Shown: piece by piece, positions 52,403 to 60,102 of the stretch
Layout: each line of letters begins with the position of its first letter
Numbering within the stretch: the stretch's first letter is position 1
NCBI GenBank assembly: GCA_016177705.1
Contig: JACOUT010000002.1
Location: forward strand, 62,001 to 126,000
DNA length: 64,000 bases
DNA from: Deltaproteobacteria bacterium
GTDB lineage: Bacteria > Myxococcota > UBA727 > VGSZ01
Direction: 5' to 3'
Program-made: the position numbers and the translations under genes
Notes under the pieces: generated by a model
Databases searched by the model: none
What the model saw: only the letters and a program-made list of their open reading frames with translations
What the model was told of the DNA's origin: nothing

Positions 52403-54127
52403 ATGGACGAGCGCCTCTCCAAATTCCTCGACGCGGAAGTGGAGAAGACCCGACTGCGCTTCCTTCGCGCGCTGCCGCTGATGGCGCTCTTGCTCTTGCC
52501 CGCCGTCGCCATCCAGCTCCTGGTCGCGCCCGGATCCGCGCTCGGCTACTTCGCGTTCGCGCTGTGCGGCATGGTGCTGCCGTTGGTGCTCGATGACCGC
52601 CGCTCACCGCGCTTCAACCTGGTGGTGGTGGCGCTCCTCCCCGTGGTCGCCTCGGCCGTGGTGCAGGTGACCCGCGGCGCGTTCGTCGCCGCCACCTCGT
52701 TCCTGGTGCCCATCCTCTTCTGCTTGGTGGTGGGCGCGGTCTCCTTTCACCTGCGCCCGCGCCTGGTGGTGGCGACGGGCGCGCTCGGCGCGCTCTTCTG
52801 GCTCGGCGACTACGGCCTGCTCTTGCGACCCGGCCTCGATCCGGCGCTGCTCGTCGGCCCGCCCTTCGACTGGACCTCGCAGTTGACGCGCGTCGTTTTT
52901 CTGCTCGCCTTCACCGGCGCGGTGGCGCGCTCGGTGGGTCTGGTGAAGGTGATGTTCTTCCACGCGGCAGCGGCTGCGCGCGCGCACGACCTGTTCGCCA
53001 AGTACCGGCTCGAGCGCCTGCTCGGCGAGGGCGGCATGGGCCAGGTGTGGGCGGCGACCTATTGCCCCGAGGGCGGCTTCGTGCGCCCGGTGGCGGTCAA
53101 GCTGATCCACGAGCACCTGGCCGCCCAGCCCGCGTTCGTCGACGCCTTCCGCCGCGAGGCTGAGGTGTCGGCGCTGTTACTGCACAAGAACATCGTGCAG
53201 GTGCTCGACTTCGGCCGCGAGGGTGAGCGCTGGTTCTTGTGCATGGAGCTGGTGGAGGGCATGACGCTCGCCGCGCTCATGCGCCGCGTGCGCCGCGCCG
53301 GCCGCCAGCTCTCGCCGTCGGTGGCGCTCTACCTTGCGCGCGAGATCGTCGAGGGCGTCGGCTACGCGCACACGTCCGCCACCGATCTGCACGGCAAGCC
53401 GCTCCGCCTGGTGCACCGCGACCTGGCGCCGGCCAACGTGCTGGTGTCGCGCACCGGCCAGGTCAAGGTCACCGACTTCGGCGTCGCCTTTGCGCGCGGT
53501 CACGTCGAGAGCACAAGGAGCGGTACGGCCGAGCGCCCCGGCGGCTTCGACGGCGTGGTCGGCCACCTCGGCTACCTGTCGCCCGAGCAAGCGCGCGGCG
53601 AGCGACCCGACGCGCAAGCCGACCTGTACGCCATCGGCGTCATGTTGTGGGAGCTGTTGGCCGGCCGGCGTCTGTTCGCGGGCAGGAGCCACACCTCCGT
53701 CGTCGCCGCCACCGAGGCGGCGCACGTGCCACCGGTGCGCCGCGCCAGGCCGACGATAGGGGCCGGCCCGTGGGATGCGATCATCGCGCGCGCCACCGCC
53801 GCCGATCGCGCCTCGCGCTTCGCCACGGCACGCGAGCTGAGCGCCGCACTCGGCGCCGCGCTCGACAAGCTCGGCTGGCCCGACGAGCGAGACATGGTGG
53901 CGCTGGTGGCCGCGCACGCCGAGGAGTCGCGGCCCGCGCGCGCGCCGAGCTCGCCCCCAGACGCGGACGCCGCCGAGGCGACCCTCGAGGTGCACGACGG
54001 CGACACGGCGACGCCCGACGGCATTGAGGACCTGCCGACCGCGCTCGTCGGCGGCGGCGCGAGCCATCGACCGGCCGTGCGCGGCGACATGGCCACGGCG
54101 CCCGCGGTATACCGGAGGTGTGGCTGA
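52403..54127 (+). CDS. Ser/Thr protein kinase with N-terminal membrane domain
   Basis: 574-residue kinase. ATG 52403 is the first in-frame start after the intergenic region. Residues about 20-195 hold five or six membrane helices. The Hanks-type kinase follows: GEGGMGQVWAA (ATP loop), VAVKLI, HRDLAPANVLVS, TDFGVAF and LGYLSPEQARGERPDAQADLYAIGVMLWELL. Usual bacterial Ser/Thr kinases carry the kinase first and the membrane segment after; here the order is reversed. The C-terminal 80 residues are acidic and Pro/Ala-rich. It overlaps the next kinase gene by eight bases. Confidence 0.92.
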   Translation: MDERLSKFLDAEVEKTRLRFLRALPLMALLLLPAVAIQLLVAPGSALGYFAFALCGMVLPLVLDDRRSPRFNLVVVALLPVVASAVVQVTRGAFVAATSFLVPILFCLVVGAVSFHLRPRLVVATGALGALFWLGDYGLLLRPGLDPALLVGPPFDWTSQLTRVVFLLAFTGAVARSVGLVKVMFFHAAAAARAHDLFAKYRLERLLGEGGMGQVWAATYCPEGGFVRPVAVKLIHEHLAAQPAFVDAFRREAEVSALLLHKNIVQVLDFGREGERWFLCMELVEGMTLAALMRRVRRAGRQLSPSVALYLAREIVEGVGYAHTSATDLHGKPLRLVHRDLAPANVLVSRTGQVKVTDFGVAFARGHVESTRSGTAERPGGFDGVVGHLGYLSPEQARGERPDAQADLYAIGVMLWELLAGRRLFAGRSHTSVVAATEAAHVPPVRRARPTIGAGPWDAIIARATAADRASRFATARELSAALGAALDKLGWPDERDMVALVAAHAEESRPARAPSSPPDADAAEATLEVHDGDTATPDGIEDLPTALVGGGASHRPAVRGDMATAPAVYRRCG

Positions 54128-56315
54128 GTCGCTGGTCTTGCTCGATCGCTACGAGGTGATCCGTCGCCTCGCCATCGGCGGCATGGGCGAGATCTTCCTG
54201 GTGCGCCAGCGCATGGGGCAGCAGGACAAGGGCATCTCGCGCCTGGCCATCGTCAAGACGCTGCGCCCCGAGCTGGCGGAGGACAAGGAGTCGCTCGAGC
54301 AGTTCCTCGACGAGGCGCGCGTAGCGGCGCAGCTCTCCCACCCGAACGTCGTGCAGATCTACGAGGTCGGCCTCGTGCGCGGCGTGCACTTCATCGCCAT
54401 GGAGTACATCGGCGGCATCGACCTGGCGGCGTTGCGCCGCGCTTGCCTGCGCGATGACAAGCGCATCGCGCCGCGGGTCGCCGCCGCGCTCATCCGCGAC
54501 GCCGCGCTCGGGCTCGACTACGCGCACCACGCCGTCGACGAGGCGGGACGCTCGCTCAAGATCGTGCACCGCGACGTCAGCCCACAGAACATCATGGTGC
54601 GCGCCGACGGCCTGGTGAAGGTGGTCGACTTCGGCGTCGCGCTGGCGTCGAACCAACACCACGAGACCCAAGGCGACAAGCTCAAGGGCAAGATCCGCTA
54701 CATGTCGCCCGAGCAGCTGCTCGGCGAGGATCTCGACGGCCGCAGCGATCTGTTCTCGCTCGGCATCGTCCTGTGGGAGCTGCTCGCCAACCGCACCATG
54801 TTCCCCGGCGGCGCCAACCCGATCGACGTCTTCCAGCGCATCCTCGCCGGTGAGTTCGCCAAGCCGTCGAGCTACGTCAGCGAGGTGCCGGCTGCACTCG
54901 ACGACATCGTGGCGCGTGTGCTGCAGATCAAACGCGAGGCCCGCTACCCGCGCGGCGCCGACCTGGCGGCGGCGCTGCGCGCCTTCGTCGACGCCGGCGG
55001 CCCCGTCGAGGGCGAGGTGCGCGAGCTGGTGCAGACCGTCGCCGGCCAGCACATCGCCGAGCGCGTGCGCGACCTGACGCCGCGCGCCGTCTCCATTCAC
55101 GGCATCGGCGAGACCACGGGCGCCCTCGGCATGGCCGGGCCGGGCGCCACGCGCGTCGACGAGCTGGGGCTCGGCGGCTCGCCGGGCGCCGCCGACAGCG
55201 CGGCGGCCACGCGGCTGGTGCGCCCCTCGCAGCTCGACGCCGCCATCGCGAGCGGCGCAGTCGACAGCGGCAGCATCGACAGCGCCCCCTTCGACAGCGC
55301 TGCGCTCGACCCGAGCGACGGCGGCGCGCTGCTCGACGCCGCCGAGTTGTCGGGCGTCCTGCACGGCGACCGGCGCTTCATCACCGTGCTGGTCGGCCTC
55401 TTGCCGGGCTGGGGCGCGCTCGCCGGGCGCATCTCCAACGTGCCCATGGGCGCCTTCGCCATCAACCGCCTGAAGAACCTGTTCTTCCGCGAGCTGGAGT
55501 CGTTGGCGAAGAAGGAGCGCGGCGTGGTGGTGCGGCGCGGGCCCGACTCCTTCGTGCTCGCCTTCGGCACCGCCGGCAGCGACCCCGAGGATGCGCCACG
55601 CGCCGTCTTGTGCGCGCTCAGCGTGCAGCGGCTGCTGGACGACCTGGCGCGCGATCCCACACAGAAGATCGCGTCGCACATCGGCGTCGCCACCGGCACG
55701 GCGCTGGCAACGCCCGACGAGGACGGCCCGATGCAGATCGCCGGCTCGGTGGTCGAGCGCGCGGAGGCGCTCGCCGCCGTGGCGCGTGCGTCGCAGCTCG
55801 GCGTGGTGTTGACGGCGCAAGCGGCGGAGCTGGTACGGGGCCGCGTGGTGGTGCGCGCGCTGCCGCCCGCGCCCGACCACGGCGCCGGCGAGGAAGCGCT
55901 GCACGTCGCGGTGTCGGCGGCCGCGCCCGTTGCCGGCGCACGCCGGAAGAAGGTGCTGATCGCCGATGACGCCGAGGTGTTCCGCCGCATCGAGGAGGAG
56001 ATCCTGCGGCCGCTCTCCTACGCGTTCGTGCACGCCAAGGACGGCGCGCAGGCGGTCAAGCTCGCCGTCGAGGAGCGACCTGACCTGATCCTGCTCGACG
56101 TGCAGATGCCGGTGATGGACGGCGTGCAGGTGCTCGGCTTCTTGAAGAAGAACCCGGCCACGCAGGCCATCCCGGTGTGCGTGATCACCACCATCGGTCG
56201 CGCCCACGACGAGGAATTGCTGAAGAAGGGCGGCGCCGACGCCTTCCTGACCAAGCCGGTCAAGCCCGGCGTGCTCATCCAGACGGTGCGGCGCCTGCTC
56301 AAGGAGATCGAGTAG
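54120..56315 (+). CDS. Ser/Thr kinase - cyclase-like - receiver fusion protein
   Basis: 731 residues with three signalling modules. The kinase (about 1-290) has LAIGGMGEIFLV, IVKTL, VHRDVSPQNIMV, VDFGVAL and RYMSPEQLLGEDLDGRSDLFSLGIVLWELL. A Ser/Asp/Gly-rich linker leads to a class III nucleotide-cyclase-like domain (about 415-585: FITVLVGLLPGWGALAGRI, VVVRRGPDSFVLAFG, ASHIGVATGTAL). That domain lacks the usual metal-binding Asp pattern and may be only regulatory. A receiver ends the protein (KKVLIADDAEVFRRIEEEI, LILLDVQMPVMDG, FLTKPVKPG). The start is GTG 54120. It lies within an operon with the membrane kinase. Confidence 0.88.
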   Translation: MAESLVLLDRYEVIRRLAIGGMGEIFLVRQRMGQQDKGISRLAIVKTLRPELAEDKESLEQFLDEARVAAQLSHPNVVQIYEVGLVRGVHFIAMEYIGGIDLAALRRACLRDDKRIAPRVAAALIRDAALGLDYAHHAVDEAGRSLKIVHRDVSPQNIMVRADGLVKVVDFGVALASNQHHETQGDKLKGKIRYMSPEQLLGEDLDGRSDLFSLGIVLWELLANRTMFPGGANPIDVFQRILAGEFAKPSSYVSEVPAALDDIVARVLQIKREARYPRGADLAAALRAFVDAGGPVEGEVRELVQTVAGQHIAERVRDLTPRAVSIHGIGETTGALGMAGPGATRVDELGLGGSPGAADSAAATRLVRPSQLDAAIASGAVDSGSIDSAPFDSAALDPSDGGALLDAAELSGVLHGDRRFITVLVGLLPGWGALAGRISNVPMGAFAINRLKNLFFRELESLAKKERGVVVRRGPDSFVLAFGTAGSDPEDAPRAVLCALSVQRLLDDLARDPTQKIASHIGVATGTALATPDEDGPMQIAGSVVERAEALAAVARASQLGVVLTAQAAELVRGRVVVRALPPAPDHGAGEEALHVAVSAAAPVAGARRKKVLIADDAEVFRRIEEEILRPLSYAFVHAKDGAQAVKLAVEERPDLILLDVQMPVMDGVQVLGFLKKNPATQAIPVCVITTIGRAHDEELLKKGGADAFLTKPVKPGVLIQTVRRLLKEIE

Positions 56316-56777
56316 ATGGCCGCTCGAACGTTCCTGCTCACCCTCGCGGTGCTCGCGGCGGCCTGCCCCAAGCCGCCGGCGGCACCGAGCGCCGCGGACG
56401 CCGGCCCGAGCGACGAGGACCTGCGCCGCGAGCGCATCCTCGACGACGCCCTCAAGGGCCTGCTGTGCCCGTCGGGCACACGCAAGGTCGGCGACGAGCC
56501 GCCGATCGGCCAGGAGGCCTGGTGCGAGAAGGGCGAAGGCGTGCGCGAGGGCCCGTACCGTGCCTGGCACAAGGACGGCACCAAGTCGGTGGTCGGGCAG
56601 TACCTGGCGGGCCAGCGCGACGGCGCATGGGCCGAGTGGCACGCCAACGGCCAGCGCAAGAACGAGATGAGCTACCAAGGAGGCAAGCCGAACGGCCGAT
56701 TCACCGAGTGGGACGTGAACGGCGACGTCACCAGCCGCGGCGTCTACGAAAATGGCCGCCTCAAGGCCTCGCGATGA
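56316..56777 (+). CDS. MORN-repeat (YwqK-like) lipoprotein
   Basis: 153-residue protein starting right after the previous stop. The signal peptide ends AAAC, so it is a lipoprotein. Four short repeats follow: VREGPYRAWHKDGT, GQRDGAWAEWHANGQ, GKPNGRFTEWDVNGD, GVYENGRLK. This is the MORN_2/YwqK pattern with the repeating G-(x)4-W/F-x-x-G. In Bacillus related proteins are antitoxin components, but in myxobacteria they usually appear as small envelope proteins of unknown role. The stop overlaps the next start (ATGA). Confidence 0.8.
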   Translation: MAARTFLLTLAVLAAACPKPPAAPSAADAGPSDEDLRRERILDDALKGLLCPSGTRKVGDEPPIGQEAWCEKGEGVREGPYRAWHKDGTKSVVGQYLAGQRDGAWAEWHANGQRKNEMSYQGGKPNGRFTEWDVNGDVTSRGVYENGRLKASR

Positions 56778-57208
56778 GCCGCGGCACGCGCATCGCGCTC
56801 TTCGTCGGCCTCGGCCTGGTGCTGCTCGTGGTGGCGACGTGTGGCGGCGTCTACGCTTGTTTCCAGATGAACGCCGACCGCCTCGCCGAAGAGGGCAAGG
56901 CCGCCATGCGCGACGGCGCGCACTTCGGCGGCGGTCAGCAGGCGCCCGCCTGCGTCGACGAGGCGTTGCGGCGCCTCGATCAGGGCGACCTCGGCATCGT
57001 GGGCGAGGCGACCAACAAGGTCTTCCTCGAGGCCTGTCTCGGTGTCGCCGCGCGGCCGGCGGGCTTCTGCGACGGCATCCCGCCGCGTGACCAGTTGATC
57101 GCGAGCGCCACCTGGGCGGTGGCGCGCTGCGGGCAGCTCGGGCACCCAGGTAGCCAGCCGTGCTCGCGGCTGGTCGGCGCCATCCAGGAGCGGTGCCTGG
57201 CGCCGTGA
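56774..57208 (+). CDS. small membrane-anchored Cys-containing protein
   Basis: 144-residue protein. An N-terminal membrane helix (ALFVGLGLVLLVVATCGGVYACF) is followed by a helical soluble part with conserved-looking Cys positions: APACVDEALRRL, LEACLGVAARPAGFCDGIPPRD, ARCGQLG, QPCSRLVGAIQERC. It starts inside the MORN gene stop (ATGA), so the two are cotranslated. No known family is recognised. Confidence 0.65.
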   Translation: MSRGTRIALFVGLGLVLLVVATCGGVYACFQMNADRLAEEGKAAMRDGAHFGGGQQAPACVDEALRRLDQGDLGIVGEATNKVFLEACLGVAARPAGFCDGIPPRDQLIASATWAVARCGQLGHPGSQPCSRLVGAIQERCLAP

Positions 57209-57233
57209 GCGCGGCGGTCGATCGCCCTGTCGA

Positions 57234-58907
57234 TCAACGCAGCCGCGACCAGCTGCCGATCTCGAGCATGGTGTCGCGCGTCGGCGCAGGCACCCAGCGA
57301 CCCTTCTGGTAGGCCACCGGCAACACCGCGGCGCGCCGCACGCCCTCCTTGCCCACGACGATGCGGTACAGCCCCGACTCCATGTGCGCCGGCGTCCAGT
57401 GCTGGTCGAAGACGAAGTTGCCCATGCTGTACATGATGACGCCGCCCCGGTAGCGCTCGGCGCGCTGCGGCACGTGCGGGTGGTGGCCGGCGACCACGTC
57501 GGCGCCGAGGTCGATGATGCGGCGGGCCAGCTCCACCTGGCCGATGGTGGGCTCGGGGCTGCCCTCCACGCCCCAGTGCAACGACACCACCACGGTGTCG
57601 ACGCGCCGGCGCAGCGCGGGGATGTCGCGCTTCAGGGCGGCGCGGGTCGCTCGGTAGGCGCTGATTGGCAGCTCGCGATCGAGGTAGGTGCAGCCTTTGG
57701 GCGCGCGCGGGTCGCAGTAGGCGAGGAAGCCGAAGGTGTGGCCGGCGCGCTCGACGATCACCGGCTCTTGCGGCTGGTCGCGCGCGCCCACACCGACCGG
57801 CGCGAGGCCGTTGTGCCCGAGCAGGGTCAGCTGCTCGGCGACGGCCTCGGCGCCGAAGTCGGCGATGTGATTGTTGGCGAGCGAGAGCACGTCGAAGCCC
57901 GCGCGCGCCAGCGCGGGCGCGGCCTCCGGTGGGGCGCGCAAGGCGACCCCCTGGTTCTTGCGGGTGCCGCTCGCCGCCACCACGGACTCGAGGTTGCCGA
58001 AGGCGACGTCGGCGCGCTCGAGCAGGTGGCGCGTGCCGGCGAAGTAGCGATCGAAGCTGTCGCCCTTCTTCAGGTCGCGCGCCACGTTTCGGCCGAGCAT
58101 GATGTCGCCGACCAGCACCAGGCTGCGCTCGTCTGCTGCCAGCGCCTCGTCAATCGGCACCGCGCGCGGCTCGAGGGGCGCCACGCGCAGCACGAGCGCG
58201 GCCAGCAGCAGCGAGGTGCCGGCCGCGAGCGCATGGCGCGCGCGCAGCGCGTCCGGCACGTCGCACGCGTCAGCGTGCGCGCCGCCGCCCTTGGCCACGG
58301 GCATGGCCGCGAGCCAGACGGCGATGAGCGCGACCGCGAGCACGGGAACGAGCGCGGCGCGCTCGGGGACTGCCGGCAGCGCGCGCACCAGCGCGAACCA
58401 CGCAACCAGCACCAGCGACGACGACGAGGCGAGCGCGGCCGCCGGCGCCCAGGCACGCCACCGCGTCGACACCAGACAACACCCGATGGCGCAGCCCGCC
58501 CAGGTGAAGGGGGCGAGCAGCGACAGCGCGCCGGGCGCCGCCCAGCGCCACAGCCCGACGCTGACGCCGAGCGCCTCGAGCAGCGTGGCGTCAACCAGTG
58601 TCAGGCAGGCCGCCGTCGCCACACGGGCCACGCCTCGGTGTCCCGCCGTCAAGCGCAGCGCCGAGGCGATGAGCGCGCCGCGCACCAGCGTCACCGGCAA
58701 GCAGACGCCGAAGGGCGCGAGCACGCAGCTCGCGGCGTACGCGTGCAGGCCTAGGACGCGCACGGCCATCAGGTCGGTGAGCCACACGGCGGCGACGACG
58801 ACGACGGCCTCGCGCCACACCACCGCGCGCCGCGCGCGCGGCCAGAGCGGCAACGCCACGCCGACGGCGCCGATCACGAGCGCAGCGACCTCGAGCACCG
58901 ACGGCAT
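57234..58907 (-). CDS. CapA-family (poly-gamma-glutamate synthesis/metallophosphatase-like) protein with membrane region
   Basis: 557-residue protein. The N-terminal half has six or more membrane helices. The C-terminal half (about 265-557) is a CapA-type domain: LVLVGDIMLGRNVARDL, ADVAFGNLESVV, VLSLANNHIADFGAEAV, VVSLHWGVEG, DVVAGHHPHVPQ and YSMGNFVFDQHW. These Asp, Asn and His motifs form the metal site of the CapA/calcineurin-like phosphoesterase fold, linked to poly-gamma-glutamate and capsule formation. GGGGAG precedes ATG 58907. The fusion with a membrane domain is unusual, since CapA usually has one helix. Confidence 0.88.
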   Translation of the reverse strand: MPSVLEVAALVIGAVGVALPLWPRARRAVVWREAVVVVAAVWLTDLMAVRVLGLHAYAASCVLAPFGVCLPVTLVRGALIASALRLTAGHRGVARVATAACLTLVDATLLEALGVSVGLWRWAAPGALSLLAPFTWAGCAIGCCLVSTRWRAWAPAAALASSSSLVLVAWFALVRALPAVPERAALVPVLAVALIAVWLAAMPVAKGGGAHADACDVPDALRARHALAAGTSLLLAALVLRVAPLEPRAVPIDEALAADERSLVLVGDIMLGRNVARDLKKGDSFDRYFAGTRHLLERADVAFGNLESVVAASGTRKNQGVALRAPPEAAPALARAGFDVLSLANNHIADFGAEAVAEQLTLLGHNGLAPVGVGARDQPQEPVIVERAGHTFGFLAYCDPRAPKGCTYLDRELPISAYRATRAALKRDIPALRRRVDTVVVSLHWGVEGSPEPTIGQVELARRIIDLGADVVAGHHPHVPQRAERYRGGVIMYSMGNFVFDQHWTPAHMESGLYRIVVGKEGVRRAAVLPVAYQKGRWVPAPTRDTMLEIGSWSRLR

Positions 58908-58929
58908 CGGCTCCCCCTGCCGATCCGGA

Positions 58930-60030
58930 TCAGGGCGCCAGGTCGGCCGCGGTGCGTGGCTGCAGCGAGTAGCCGTAGAACTGGTTGAACACGCCCTTGA
59001 TCGACGAGAAGCTCTGCGACGCCGTCACGTTGGGCGTGGCCGAGAGCAGGAAGTCGCTGACGAGCAGCACGGCGTCGCCGCCGGCCGAGACCCGGAAGTT
59101 GCCGTTGGCGTCGGGCACCTCGGTGGCGGCCACCGTCTGCACCTCGACCAGCACGCCCTCGTAGGCCTCGGCGAGCGGCCCGGCCTGGTCATTGGCGGCG
59201 GCGGGGTCGGTGTCGGTGGCGACGTCGTCGAGCGAGACCAGGGCCGGCGTGGGCGCCGCGCCGCAGCCGGTGGTCTTGGCGAACTCCGAGATGAAGTAGA
59301 GCTGCGTGCCGCTGTTCCGCTCGCTGATCTCGCCCTTGGTGGTGACGCAATCGCCCACCGCGATGGTGCCGAGGTCGGGGAAGTCGGCCACGAAGTCGGC
59401 GCCGACGTAGAAGGCGATGCCCGAGTACTGCGGGTAGGTGTGGCCGCCGCTGGTGACGCCGTCGGGCTCCTGCAGGTAGAGCGTGACCGCGCCGCCGTCC
59501 ACCTTGACTGCGGTCACGATCACGTTGTCGACGGTGGCGAGCGCCCCCACGCCGACCGTGCCGAACTGGATGGCCTGGATGTCGACCACGCCTGCGTCGC
59601 AGGCGGGATCGGCGGCGCAGCCACCGTCGGCGCAATCGATGCGGGTGTCGCCGTCGTTGTCGGCGCCGTCGGCGCAGTCCTCGTCGCACGCCGGGTCGAG
59701 GTCGCAGGTGAAGTCCTGGCAATCGACGAAGCTGTTGCCGTTGTTGTCCTGGCCGTCGCTGCAGTTGGCCTCGGGCTGGTTGCACACCTCGGTCTCGTCG
59801 CAGTCGTAGTCCTGGCAGTCGACGAAGGTGTCGTCGTCGTTCGAGTAGCCATCGGAGCAGCGCGCCTCCGTGTTCTCCGGTCCCATGTCCCCCTCGCCCT
59901 CACCCTCGCCTTCGCCCTCACCCTCGCCCTCGCCCTCGTTGGCGTTGGTGACGACACAGGCGGGCACGACGACGAAAGCGGCGAAGAGCAGCGACAGGAG
60001 CGTGAGCGACGGGAGCGCGAGACGCGGCAT
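58930..60030 (-). CDS. lipoprotein with Glu-Gly linker, DNDxxVDC repeats and OB-like domain
   Basis: 366-residue predicted lipoprotein. ATG 60030 has GAGGATC upstream; the signal ends VVVPAC. Seven Glu-Gly pairs are followed by four Asp/Cys-rich repeats: CSDGYSNDDDTFVDCQDYDC, CSDGQDNNGNSFVDCQDFTC and CADGADNDGDTRIDCADGGC are clearest. They probably bind calcium. The C-terminal domain (about 160-366) looks like an OB-fold/endonuclease-associated domain (AIQFGTVGVGALATVDNVIVTAVKVDGGAVTLYLQEPDG, then GDCVTTKGEISERNSGTQLYFISEF). It is likely a cell-surface binding protein. Confidence 0.78.
   Translation of the reverse strand: MPRLALPSLTLLSLLFAAFVVVPACVVTNANEGEGEGEGEGEGEGEGDMGPENTEARCSDGYSNDDDTFVDCQDYDCDETEVCNQPEANCSDGQDNNGNSFVDCQDFTCDLDPACDEDCADGADNDGDTRIDCADGGCAADPACDAGVVDIQAIQFGTVGVGALATVDNVIVTAVKVDGGAVTLYLQEPDGVTSGGHTYPQYSGIAFYVGADFVADFPDLGTIAVGDCVTTKGEISERNSGTQLYFISEFAKTTGCGAAPTPALVSLDDVATDTDPAAANDQAGPLAEAYEGVLVEVQTVAATEVPDANGNFRVSAGGDAVLLVSDFLLSATPNVTASQSFSSIKGVFNQFYGYSLQPRTAADLAP
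59893..59937 (-). repeat. hexamer array encoding seven Glu-Gly pairs
   Basis: Short in-frame array after the lipobox of this lipoprotein. Confidence 0.93.
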
Positions 60031-60046
60031 GGGGATCCTCGAGTCA

Positions 60047-60065
60047 GGTGGGGTGATGTCCCACC
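60047..60065 (-). terminator. GGTGGG/CCCACC hairpin downstream of the response-regulator gene
   Basis: Six-bp stem with a seven-base loop between the response-regulator stop (60103) and the next minus-strand start (60030). No T-run follows, so it is a weak terminator candidate. Confidence 0.3.
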
Positions 60066-60102
60066 CGGATCATGCCCGGCGAAATCGTCCTGTCGACCCG
60101 GA

